A stretch of 64,000 nt of DNA. Origin: Streptomyces sp. NBC_00190. GTDB taxonomy: Bacteria > Actinomycetota > Actinomycetes > Streptomycetales > Streptomycetaceae. Each line of letters starts with the position of its first letter. Within the stretch, counting starts at the first letter, position 1. The stretch spans positions 3,534,001-3,598,000 of the forward strand of contig NZ_CP108131.1 of assembly GCF_036203305.1 (NCBI RefSeq). The letters run 5' to 3'. The position numbers and the translations under genes are program-made. The notes under the pieces were generated by a model that had not been told where the DNA came from, did no database searches, and saw only the letters and a list, made by a program, of their open reading frames with translations. Positions 23,697 through 31,192 of the stretch are shown one piece after another.

Positions 23697-26246
23697 TCAT
23701 CCCCTCCCCGGTGTCTGTGGTGCGTCGGCGTCGGCGTCGGCGTTCGCCGCGTCGAACTCGTAGACCGCCTCGCGGACGGACCTGCCGGCGACCGGCTCGG
23801 GCAGGCACTCCTCCAGGAACGGGTGGGTGAAGTCGGCCGCGTCCTTGGCGAACGAGCCGAGTCCCAGCGCGCCGGCCGTGTCGACGAAACGGGGCTTGGG
23901 CTGCGGGGCCGGGCGCGCCGTGACGTCCGGTACGAGCGCTTCGCCTCGCTGCCACGGCGGCAGCTGTTTGACGAAGAACCGTGCGGGAACTCCGTGTTCG
24001 GCCAGGGTCCGCACCAGGCGGTGCAGGTCGTCGGCCGAGCCCCGGTGCGCATCGGTCAGTACGGAGGCGTCCGGCAGGTACCAGCGTCGCCGCTGGAGCA
24101 CGAGGTTCCCGTAGCGCAGGCGGGGGACGGCGAGGACACCGTCGGCGCCGGGCCGGACCGTATCGCGGTACACGTGGTCATACGAACAGCTGAGCAACCC
24201 GCCGCCCTGGAGCCACAGTGCGATCCGGCTGGGCGCGGGCAGCAGGTCCCACCGGGTGGAGGTGACGGTCACCGGGTGCAGAGCGCGCGGCATCTCCCAG
24301 GAGAGCCGGCCGGGAGGCCCGTCGTCGACCAGGAACGTCCGTGCCCAGTCCGCCGGACCCATGACGTCGTCGAGGAGCTGCGGATGGCAGCCGGTGTTGA
24401 ATCCGTGGGCGGACCGGTCCTCGGCCGCTCCGGGGCCGAGGAGCCGGCGCAGGCGCAGCTTCAGCAGATCTGTGGCGTCGCCACCCGCGGCGGCGTCAAG
24501 GTGGAGGAAGCGTGCCGCGGTGGCGCCGAGCCCGCCGAAGATGCTGTTGGCCACCCAGTCGCCCGCCGCGTGCTGGGCCATCAACGCGTAGGAGGTGCTG
24601 TCCTGGTGCAGCCACGCGGGGAGGGCCGCGGCCCATGTCCGTACGGACTCCTCCCCGATGACGGCTTCCGTGCCGTCTCCGGCTGCGGCCGCCGAGGCCA
24701 GCAACGCGGCCAGGTCCGCCAGGATCCGGTGCCGGAACCGCCACAGCTCGTCCATGGAGGCTTGGATCTCCGGGTCCGGAAGCCGCCCCCCGGCCGCCGC
24801 CGAGGTGGCGAGCCGGGCGGCCTCGTCCGCGAGGCCCTCCGCGTCTTCCAGCAGCCGGGCCCTGCCTCCCCGTACGCGCAGCGCGGCCTGCAGGGCCAGC
24901 CGGAGATCGGCTTTGAGGTCGAAGGCGGCGAGCACGGGCAGCAGATCCGCCGCGGCGCGCAGCACGGTCGTGGGACGCGGGGTGGCGGGCAGGTCGGCGA
25001 CGGCGTCCTCGTAGACCCGCAGCGGCAAGGTGTCGGGGTGCGGCAGCCGTTCGGCCGCCGCACGCAGGCGTCCCATCAGCCCGGGCCGGGACTCCGCGTC
25101 GTCGGTGGCCAGGAGGCCGGTCAGCTCGGTGATGTCCCGCAGCGTGGGCCGAAGACCGCCGTCCTGCCGCCCGCCGTCCTGCCGGCCGCCGTCCTGCGTT
25201 CCGTCGTCTTCGGGCAGCGCGTCGAGGCACGCCTGGAGGAAGCGCGGGTCCTGGTCGTCCACGGGGAGCGCGGGGGCGAGCAGGCCGGCTTTGAGGGCGG
25301 CGCGCATCACCTGCAGAGCCCGGCTGACGGAGCAGTCGAGCGCCGAGGCGAGCGAGTCGGCCAGCGTCTCCCAGGGGTGCACGCCGAAGCGGCAGGCGGC
25401 GATCAGTTCGCCCAGCTCGCGGCTGCGGCGCAGGGTCACCTTCCGCGGCCGGGGCGGCCGACCCGTGATCGCCATGAAGGCCGTCTCGGACGCGGCCGCG
25501 GGCAGCAGCGGAGCGAGCCGTACGTGCCCCGCCGTACCCGGATCGGGTTCGAGAGCGGACAGCAGCGCACCGCGCTGCACATCGACGGCGCGCAGGATGC
25601 CGGATGGCGGGGCGGCCTCCCAGCTCGCAACATCGGCCGGCGTGGCGTCGGAAGCGGCGAGGGCGGACATCGCGACGACGGTGAAGACGGAGCGCGGACT
25701 GGTGCGGGTCATGCTCCGCAGGGCGTAGGCGGTGATACGGGGCTCCGACTTGCGGTCGGCCCGGTCCGCCGTGCCCGCTCCCGCCGCGTAGCGGCGTACC
25801 GCGTGCCCCAGGTCAGGGCTCACCAGCTCGACCGATGACGACAGGGTCGGCCATGCGCACACGGTGCTCAAGGCGAAGCGCTCATGGAGCAGTTCGCCCT
25901 CGCGTTCGCGTGTCACGGCGGCCAGGAGGTCCCGATAGGCGGCGGCTGCCGCGTGCCAGCGGCGCACTGCCGGTTCGCAGTGGGCCTGGGCGGCGCGCGT
26001 ATCGGGCAGTGGCGTCATCGGCTTTTCGCGGATCCTGCGCCGCAGCCGTACGTACTCGGGGCGGCCGCCATCCTGCCCTGCGGCGGACTTCAGTTCGTCG
26101 TCCGCTGCACGGGCCGCCCCGAGTGCCTGCACGGCCGTGGTGAGCAGTCGGTCCCACGAGGCGGCGGCCCGGGGCCGCACCAGCGGGGTGTACGGAAGTG
26201 GATTGACCCGCGTGGTGGCTGTTTCGGCCACGACGAATCGCCTCAT
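23697..26246 (-). CDS. LanB-type dehydratase, glutamylation subunit (TbtB-like)
   Basis: The 849-aa protein matches the lantibiotic-dehydratase N-terminal domain, which uses glutamyl-tRNA to glutamylate Ser and Thr of the precursor. Visible landmarks are the N-terminal NPLPYTPLVRPRAA, SRSPRSVFTVVAMSAL-like RTSPRSVFTVVAM near residue 180, and KVTLRRSRELGELIAAC near 270. It has no fused elimination domain; that function is on a separate gene, the split form typical of thiopeptide clusters. The ATG follows AAGAGGGGGA. One short region (reverse of 25140-25200) repeats the tripeptide-like RQDGG several times. Confidence 0.88.
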   Translation of the reverse strand: MRRFVVAETATTRVNPLPYTPLVRPRAAASWDRLLTTAVQALGAARAADDELKSAAGQDGGRPEYVRLRRRIREKPMTPLPDTRAAQAHCEPAVRRWHAAAAAYRDLLAAVTREREGELLHERFALSTVCAWPTLSSSVELVSPDLGHAVRRYAAGAGTADRADRKSEPRITAYALRSMTRTSPRSVFTVVAMSALAASDATPADVASWEAAPPSGILRAVDVQRGALLSALEPDPGTAGHVRLAPLLPAAASETAFMAITGRPPRPRKVTLRRSRELGELIAACRFGVHPWETLADSLASALDCSVSRALQVMRAALKAGLLAPALPVDDQDPRFLQACLDALPEDDGTQDGGRQDGGRQDGGLRPTLRDITELTGLLATDDAESRPGLMGRLRAAAERLPHPDTLPLRVYEDAVADLPATPRPTTVLRAAADLLPVLAAFDLKADLRLALQAALRVRGGRARLLEDAEGLADEAARLATSAAAGGRLPDPEIQASMDELWRFRHRILADLAALLASAAAAGDGTEAVIGEESVRTWAAALPAWLHQDSTSYALMAQHAAGDWVANSIFGGLGATAARFLHLDAAAGGDATDLLKLRLRRLLGPGAAEDRSAHGFNTGCHPQLLDDVMGPADWARTFLVDDGPPGRLSWEMPRALHPVTVTSTRWDLLPAPSRIALWLQGGGLLSCSYDHVYRDTVRPGADGVLAVPRLRYGNLVLQRRRWYLPDASVLTDAHRGSADDLHRLVRTLAEHGVPARFFVKQLPPWQRGEALVPDVTARPAPQPKPRFVDTAGALGLGSFAKDAADFTHPFLEECLPEPVAGRSVREAVYEFDAANADADADAPQTPGRG

Positions 26247-26319
26247 GCAGGCGGTCCCCCTCTTTCTTGCCGCGGCCGCTCGTGCCGGCCGGTCTTGCCT
26301 GTCCCCGTGATCGGGAGGT

Positions 26320-26353
26320 GTTGCCGAGGACCATGGACGCGGCCCTCGGCAAC
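26320..26353 (-). terminator. Attenuator-like hairpin between precursor and enzyme genes
   Basis: GTTGCCGAGG and CCTCGGCAAC form a 10-bp perfect stem, extendable by about three pairs, around a short loop. It starts seven bases after the precursor stop codon. Such partial terminators after RiPP precursor genes let the peptide be made in excess over the enzymes downstream. There is no U-tract. Confidence 0.65.
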
Positions 26354-26359
26354 GGCTGA

Positions 26360-26512
26360 TCAGCTGCTGCTGCTGCAGCAGGAACAGCTGGCCCGGCAGC
26401 ACGAGGCTCCGTCGGATGCCCCCATCACCGGCAGGCCGGTGGTGTCGGGTACGTCCTCCACGGAGATCTCCTCGAGCGAGAACTCCTCGAACTCGATGTC
26501 GAGTGTGTTCAT
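26360..26512 (-). CDS. Thiopeptide precursor peptide, core SCCRASCSCCSSSS
   Basis: The 50-aa peptide starts at an ATG preceded by GGGGAGGTGCC. Residues 1-36 form an acidic leader beginning MNTLDIEFEEFSLEEISVED and ending ...MGASDGA, comparable to the TbtA leader that ends ...TEVGA. Residues 37-50 are the predicted core SCCRASCSCCSSSS. Five cysteines can become thiazoles and the serines dehydroalanines. Core Ser1 and Ser11 are placed like the two serines that form the pyridine in 29-membered thiopeptides. It is the first gene of the operon. The cut site and ring size are inferred; the peptide's identity is strongly supported by the full enzyme set next to it. Confidence 0.93.
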   Translation of the reverse strand: MNTLDIEFEEFSLEEISVEDVPDTTGLPVMGASDGASCCRASCSCCSSSS

Positions 26513-26790
26513 GGCACCTCCCCTTCATCGACTGTCCGGGCACGCCTGCGTCAGTCGGCACACCCGTCAGTAGCGAACATTCGTTCGCTTCCGTTGATCA
26601 TGCCAGTCACCAATCGCCCCCTCTTGGCCGGAATCGGACATTCCCGATTGGTCAATACACGCAGGAGACCTGCTCCAGACGGGGGTCTCGATTTCTTCGC
26701 ACGGCAAAAATGTCCACAGCACTGGAGGAACGTCCACATATGCGAGTCTGGCTTGATATAGCCCTGGAGGAATCGCCAAGATCAACCGGC
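26513..26790 (-). promoter_or_regulatory. Promoter region of the thiopeptide operon with two inverted repeats
   Basis: This locally AT-richer stretch precedes the precursor gene. It contains an 18-bp palindrome AGCGAAC-ATTC-GTTCGCT at 26572-26589, and an 8-bp inverted repeat ACCAATCG (26609-26616) with CGATTGGT (26645-26652). On the minus strand TATATC near 26758 with TTGATC about 19 bp before it is a weak promoter guess. No cluster-specific regulator gene is adjacent, so control may come from elsewhere. Confidence 0.5.
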
Positions 26791-27249
26791 CCCCGAGGGT
26801 GGGCCGACGCGGCGGCGGAGGCCGGCCCCAGCCGCCACCAGCGGCAGCATGACCGGAGCACCCCCCTCATCCCCCAACTGGGAGAGCTCGCCGATACGTT
26901 CGCCGACCCGCCTCGCCCACGCCGTGCGTCAGGACCTTCCCCCTCCCGAAGCGCGCCGCTCCTTGAGCAACCCCCAGCGGCACCAGCCCATCGCCGACGA
27001 CAAACGACCAGAACCCCCAGGTCACAGCCCTGCCGTCAGCACAACCCCACTCCCACGGCAATCCATGCGACCAGTCCCAGCACGATCCGCTAGGCTGTCG
27101 GTGGTCAGTCGGCTACTGCGCGCGTGTTGGCGAAAGTGTCCGCCCGGGCACCCCACCCGACACCTGCACCTGCCAGCTGACCAGGGCGTTTGATGCGCCG
27201 GGGAGGGCGAACCCCACTGGGGTTTCCCTCACGGTCTCCGTCAAGCCCC
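26791..27249. other. Gene-free stretch between thiopeptide operon and tRNA
   Basis: About 460 bp with several open frames on both strands, but none has a ribosome site, a recognisable domain or the usual codon bias. I see no transposon ends or duplicated tRNA 3' end. It may hold the tRNA promoter and decayed sequence. Confidence 0.5.
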
Positions 27250-27322
27250 GCCTTCGTAGCTCAGGGGATAGAGCACGGCTCTCCTAAAGCCGGTGTCGCA
27301 GGTTCGAATCCTGCCGAGGGCA
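27250..27322 (+). tRNA. tRNA-Arg (anticodon CCT)
   Basis: A complete cloverleaf can be drawn: acceptor GCCTTCG pairing with CGAGGGC (one G-U), D-arm around GCTCAGGGGATAGAGC, anticodon stem CGGCT/AGCCG with loop CTCCTAA (anticodon CCT at 27283-27285), and T-arm CAGGTTCGAATCCTG. The discriminator is A and CCA is not encoded. It reads AGG codons, which are rare in high-GC genomes. Confidence 0.95.
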
Positions 27323-27328
27323 CAGACC

Positions 27329-27362
27329 GAGGACCCCCAGCCGATTTCGGCCGGGGGTCCTC
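27329..27362. terminator. Hairpin terminator shared by tRNA-Arg and the histidine kinase gene
   Basis: GAGGACCCCCAGCCG pairs with CGGCCGGGGGTCCTC around ATTT, one A-C mismatch in a 15-bp stem. It lies between the rightward tRNA and the end of the leftward kinase gene. Confidence 0.85.
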
Positions 27363-27398
27363 GTCGTCGTGGCCCAACAGGCGGGCCCGGTGCGGGAG

Positions 27399-28667
27399 TT
27401 ACTCCGCGCCTTCGGTGGCCGGCGGTGCGGGGAGGGCGAGGCGGGCCTCGGCGCCCCCCCGAGCGGGGTTGCGGAAGGCGAGGGTGGCGCCCAGGGCGCG
27501 GGCCTGGCCCGCGGCGATGGTCAGGCCCAGGCCGTGGCCCTTGTTCATGCCCTCCGTACGGAACCGCTGCGGGCCGGCGGTCAGGAGGTACTCCGGGTAG
27601 CCCGGGCCCGCGTCCGTCACGGTCAGGGTCCGGCCGTCCACCGTGACCGTGACCGGGGCCGCGCCGTGCTTGTGGGCGTTGGCGATGAGGTTGCCCAGGA
27701 TCCGCTCCAGGCGGCGCCGGTCCGTCTCCACCCGGAGGGACGAGACCACCTCCAGGGCCGTGTCCGCGCCCGAGGCGCGGATCGTACGGGCCGCCAGGTC
27801 GGCCAGGTCGTACGAGTCGAGGTCCACGCGCTCCGTGCCCGTGTCCAGCCGGGAGATCTCCAGCAGGTCCTCGGTGAGCGCGCGCATGGCCCGTACGCGG
27901 TCCCGTACGAGCTCGGCCGGGCGGCCCGGCGGCAGGAGCTCGGCGGCCGCGTTCAGGCCGGTCAGGGGGGTGCGGAGCTCGTGGGCGACGTCCGCCGTGA
28001 ACCGCCGCTCGGCTTCCAGCTTGCACTGGAGCGAGGAGGCCATCGTGTCCAAGGCCCGGGAGACGGCCGCCACCTCGTCCTTGTTCCGCGGGCTGTCGCC
28101 GACCCGCGCGTCCAGGTCGCCCGCGCTGATCCGGCGGGCGACCTGCGCGGTCAGGTGCAGCCGCCGGGTGATCCGGGTGACGCCGAGCGCGCCGATCAGG
28201 AGGGTGCCGCCGATGGCGAGCACCGAGGAGCCGAGGATGGCCCGGTCCAGTTCGGCGATGGTCCGCTCGGCGGCGGTGAAGTCGACGGAGACGGCTATGG
28301 CGCTGTCGTGGTCGGCCGGGGCCGCCGCCCACATGGCGGACCGGCCGCGGTGTTCGCCGATGGCCGTGCCGCGCTTGCCGCTGATCGCCAGCCGGCGCAG
28401 TTCCGCGGGCAGACCGACCGGGTCTATGCCCTCGCCCCGCGCCATGCGCGCGCCGGCCTCGTACGACGCGACGGTCCGCTCCAGCTTGGCGAGCGCCTTC
28501 TCGCGCGCCGTGCCGACGGTCTGGTGCGTCATGGCGTTGTGCACGAGGCCGCCGAGCAGGGCCGCGAGGCCGCAGCACATGAAGGTGATGAAGAGGGCGG
28601 CCTTCCAGGTCAGTGTGGAGGTCCAGGCGGGCAGCCGGAGGCTGATCGTGCGCTGGGTCTCGTTCAT
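27399..28667 (-). CDS. Membrane sensor histidine kinase, apparently orphan
   Basis: The 422-aa kinase has a transmembrane helix at about residues 18-40, a periplasmic sensor of about 105 residues, a second helix near 148-168, a HAMP segment, the H-box FTADVAHELRTPLTG with phosphorylated His229, and an ATPase domain with N box NLIANAHKHG, TDAGPGYP and GHGLGL. The ATG at 28667 fits the first helix; a longer frame exists upstream but lacks a ribosome site. No response-regulator gene adjoins it on either side, so its partner must be encoded elsewhere. Confidence 0.88.
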   Translation of the reverse strand: MNETQRTISLRLPAWTSTLTWKAALFITFMCCGLAALLGGLVHNAMTHQTVGTAREKALAKLERTVASYEAGARMARGEGIDPVGLPAELRRLAISGKRGTAIGEHRGRSAMWAAAPADHDSAIAVSVDFTAAERTIAELDRAILGSSVLAIGGTLLIGALGVTRITRRLHLTAQVARRISAGDLDARVGDSPRNKDEVAAVSRALDTMASSLQCKLEAERRFTADVAHELRTPLTGLNAAAELLPPGRPAELVRDRVRAMRALTEDLLEISRLDTGTERVDLDSYDLADLAARTIRASGADTALEVVSSLRVETDRRRLERILGNLIANAHKHGAAPVTVTVDGRTLTVTDAGPGYPEYLLTAGPQRFRTEGMNKGHGLGLTIAAGQARALGATLAFRNPARGGAEARLALPAPPATEGAE

Positions 28668-28837
28668 GATCCTGCGGACCCGTCCGTCCTCAGTTGTCCG
28701 GCGCCGGGCTCCCCGGCCAGCCCACCGTAATCGGCCTGCCTGAGCGGGCATCAGGCGGCCTCCGGTCGAGATCACGCCAGATCAGGCCAGATCGCGGCGG
28801 ATCGCGGCGCGGCGAGGGCGCCGCGCAGGACGCACGA

Positions 28838-28865
28838 AGCCCTCCCGGCAGTAGCCGGAAGGGCT
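28838..28865. terminator. Hairpin terminator after the 66-aa protein gene
   Basis: AGCCCTCCCGGC and GCCGGAAGGGCT form a 12-bp stem with one mismatch around the loop AGTA, 21 bp after the stop of the small gene. Confidence 0.7.
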
Positions 28866-28886
28866 GTCCGAGTAGTTACGAGAAGG

Positions 28887-29087
28887 TCAGCTCAGGCCTC
28901 TGCTGCGCTCGCCGATGCGGTCACCCTGCGGAGTCCCGGACCGCTTCAGGGCCGCCTTCGTGTGCGCCCCGCCCTTCACCTTGCTCCGCAGCAGGCCGTC
29001 GAAGCCGTGGCCCGCCGGACGCGGCGGCCGATCCGGCTCCGGGGCCTGGAAAGCCTCTCGGAAGTCCTGCTTCTGCTCTTTGCTCAT
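28887..29087 (-). CDS. Small hydrophilic protein of unknown function
   Basis: The 66-aa product starts at the ATG of MSKEQKQDFREAFQAPEPDR with GGGAGTTG upstream; a longer in-frame start nine codons earlier is less likely. It is rich in Lys, Arg, Glu and Gly, has no helix long enough for a membrane, and carries the segment GHGFDGLLRSKVKGGAHTKA. Similar short basic proteins occur in many streptomycetes, but I cannot assign a function. A terminator follows it, so it is probably monocistronic. Confidence 0.65.
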   Translation of the reverse strand: MSKEQKQDFREAFQAPEPDRPPRPAGHGFDGLLRSKVKGGAHTKAALKRSGTPQGDRIGERSRGLS

Positions 29088-29198
29088 CCCGTCGTCAACT
29101 CCCTCGGGAAGCACCCAATCGGACTACTGGGATCGTAAGCAGATATACGGGACAACGCACCCGGACCGGACGCAAAGTTTTCCGGATCGCCCCGTGGA

Positions 29199-31061
29199 TC
29201 AAGGACGGGGCGGAGCGGGCCGCTCCGGCGGCCCCAGCACGCCGTAGACCAGCTCCTCCGGGCACGGCGTGCCACGCGGCAGCTGGTACTTCGCCGCCAC
29301 CCGGTACTCCCCCGGCGCCGGCGCGAGCAGCTCCGTCCACACGTCGCCGGACTCGTCCGGCGCGGCCTTGAACAGGCATCCGGCCGTGTTCGCGTACTCC
29401 TTCGCAGCGGCCGTCTTCGCCTTCGACGCGAAGGTCTCCTCCGGCGGCGCCACCGGCTTGCCCGCCGCGTCCACCAGCCCCAGCCAGGGCGAGTGCGGGA
29501 TGCGCACCAGCACCCGCCCGGGCTGCTTCACGTCGATGACGAGCCGGTCGGCGCCCGCCCGCACCACCGTCGCCGGCCCGGACACCAGATCCGTCGGCTC
29601 GTGCACCTTGAACAGCTGCCAGTTCGCGTCGCCCCACACCTGCTGGAGGTACGGGAGCCCGCCACGCACCAGCTTCGCCTCGTCCTCGCCGCCCGAATCG
29701 GGTTTGTCGGCGGGCAGCACCACGTAGTGCACGGCCCAGCGTCCCAGCCAGGCCCGGTAGCTGTCGGCGGTGAGGGTGTCGTCGTAGAAGAGCGGGTTCC
29801 GCTCCAGGTCGGCCTGCCGGTTCCAGCCGCGCGCGAGGTTCACGTACGAGGGGAAGGCGGAGGACTCTCGGTGGCTGCTGGCCGGGACCACCTCGACCCG
29901 GCCCCGGTCGGCGCCCGCCTTCTGCAGCTGGTCGACGAGCGGGGCCAGCTCACGGTTCCAGGCGGCCACCGGGGTGGTGCGGACGATGTCCGTGATGCTG
30001 TTGGTGGTGATCCAGATGTTCAGCCCGGCGAAGGCCAGCAGCACCGCGTACCAGTGCCGCGAGCGCCGGACCGGGTACGGGAGCGCCGCGAGCAGCACGG
30101 CCCCGCCGAACAGCATGACCAGCCGGGTCACGTTCGAGCCGACCTGGGAGTCGATCTGCCAGGTCAGGTAGACGCCGAAGGTGTAGACGGCCGAGGCGAT
30201 CCGGACCGTCTTCCAGCGCTTGGGGACGAGGAAGAGGACCGCCAGGGCGAACACGAACGGCGGCGCGGCCGAGCCCAGCTTCATCGGCTGCGTCCCGGAG
30301 AAGGGGAACAGCCAGGCCGACAGCCCGACCACGGCCATCGGGGCCAGCCCCAGCGCGTACGCGCCCGGGCGCCGCCCGCTCAGGAACAGCGCGGCCGCGA
30401 TCACCCCGAGGAAGAGCCCGGCGACCGGGCTGGCGGCGGTCGCGAGCCCGGCCAGCGGAGCCGCGACGGCCGCCTTGGCCCAGCGCCGCTCCGCCCATTT
30501 GCGGGGCCAGCAGAAGACGGCGGCGACCGCGCCGAGCGCGAACATCACGCCGAGGCCGAAGGTGACGCGGCCCGACAGGGCGTTGCAGAGCAGCCCGTAC
30601 ACCCCGGCCAGGGCGGGCCACAGGGGCTCGCGCACGGCCCCGCGGCAGCGGGTCAGGACCAGGGCGAGCAGCCCGGCCGAGACGGTACCCGCGATCATCA
30701 TCGTGGTCCGGACACCGAGCATGTGCATGAGGTACGGCGAGACCACGCTGTACGAGACGGGGTGCATGCCGCCGTACCAGGCGAGGTTGTACGCCGAGTC
30801 GGGGTGGCGGCCGACGAACTCCGCCCAGGCGTCCTGCGCGGCGAGATCGCCGCCGCTGTTGGCGAAGCTGAAGAACCAGACGACGTGCAGCACCCCGGCG
30901 AGCAGCGTCGACACCGCGACCGGGTGACGGCGGACCCGGTCGAGGACCCGGCGGGGTATGCCGCCGGGCGCGGCGGGAGCGGGCAGCGCGGTGTCGCCCT
31001 CGCCGCCGGCGGCCGACAAAACGGCTGCCCGCGGGCGTCCCTGCTGCTCAGCGGTGGTCAC
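29199..31061 (-). CDS. Large polytopic membrane protein, glycosyltransferase-like topology
   Basis: This 620-aa protein has around ten transmembrane helices between residues 40 and 390 (first: STLLAGVLHVVWFFSFA), with an early extracytoplasmic loop GGDLAAQDAWAEFVGRHPDSAYNLAWYGGMHPVSY, then a soluble extracytoplasmic C-terminal domain of about 220 residues. Acidic and aromatic residues in the first loop plus this topology recall GT-C-type polyprenyl-sugar-dependent transferases, but no firm motif is present. The GTG start follows a short leader beyond a 23-bp palindrome. It lies downstream of the D,D-carboxypeptidase gene, separated by a terminator; a cell-wall role is a guess. Confidence 0.7.
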   Translation of the reverse strand: MTTAEQQGRPRAAVLSAAGGEGDTALPAPAAPGGIPRRVLDRVRRHPVAVSTLLAGVLHVVWFFSFANSGGDLAAQDAWAEFVGRHPDSAYNLAWYGGMHPVSYSVVSPYLMHMLGVRTTMMIAGTVSAGLLALVLTRCRGAVREPLWPALAGVYGLLCNALSGRVTFGLGVMFALGAVAAVFCWPRKWAERRWAKAAVAAPLAGLATAASPVAGLFLGVIAAALFLSGRRPGAYALGLAPMAVVGLSAWLFPFSGTQPMKLGSAAPPFVFALAVLFLVPKRWKTVRIASAVYTFGVYLTWQIDSQVGSNVTRLVMLFGGAVLLAALPYPVRRSRHWYAVLLAFAGLNIWITTNSITDIVRTTPVAAWNRELAPLVDQLQKAGADRGRVEVVPASSHRESSAFPSYVNLARGWNRQADLERNPLFYDDTLTADSYRAWLGRWAVHYVVLPADKPDSGGEDEAKLVRGGLPYLQQVWGDANWQLFKVHEPTDLVSGPATVVRAGADRLVIDVKQPGRVLVRIPHSPWLGLVDAAGKPVAPPEETFASKAKTAAAKEYANTAGCLFKAAPDESGDVWTELLAPAPGEYRVAAKYQLPRGTPCPEELVYGVLGPPERPAPPRP

Positions 31062-31110
31062 TGCCGCACTCCCCAACACGTGGATCGACACATGGCTCCA
31101 CACCCGCGGA

Positions 31111-31133
31111 CACGTCCCGGGTCCCGGGACGTG
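31111..31133. promoter_or_regulatory. 23-bp perfect palindrome upstream of the membrane-protein gene
   Basis: CACGTCCCGGG and CCCGGGACGTG flank a single T, 50 bp upstream of the GTG start at 31061. The position suits an operator, though it could be a second hairpin following the carboxypeptidase terminator. Confidence 0.45.
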
Positions 31134-31142
31134 AGACGTGCT

Positions 31143-31172
31143 CCGGCGTCCCGGGGTTGCCCGGGACGCCGG
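31143..31172. terminator. Hairpin terminator after the D,D-carboxypeptidase gene
   Basis: CCGGCGTCCCGGG pairs perfectly with CCCGGGACGCCGG around GTTG, 21 bp after the stop codon at 31193. Confidence 0.8.
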
Positions 31173-31192
31173 ATCCACGCTCCCACCTGCTG

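Noticed and set aside
26791..27249. Possible genes between the thiopeptide operon and the tRNA
   Set aside because: Open frames on both strands lack ribosome sites, codon bias and any recognised domain.
27250..27322. tRNA-Arg as an integration site that would mark the thiopeptide cluster as a mobile island
   Set aside because: No integrase, excisionase or repeated tRNA 3' end is visible, and the cluster lies on the 5' side of the tRNA, not the usual 3' insertion side.
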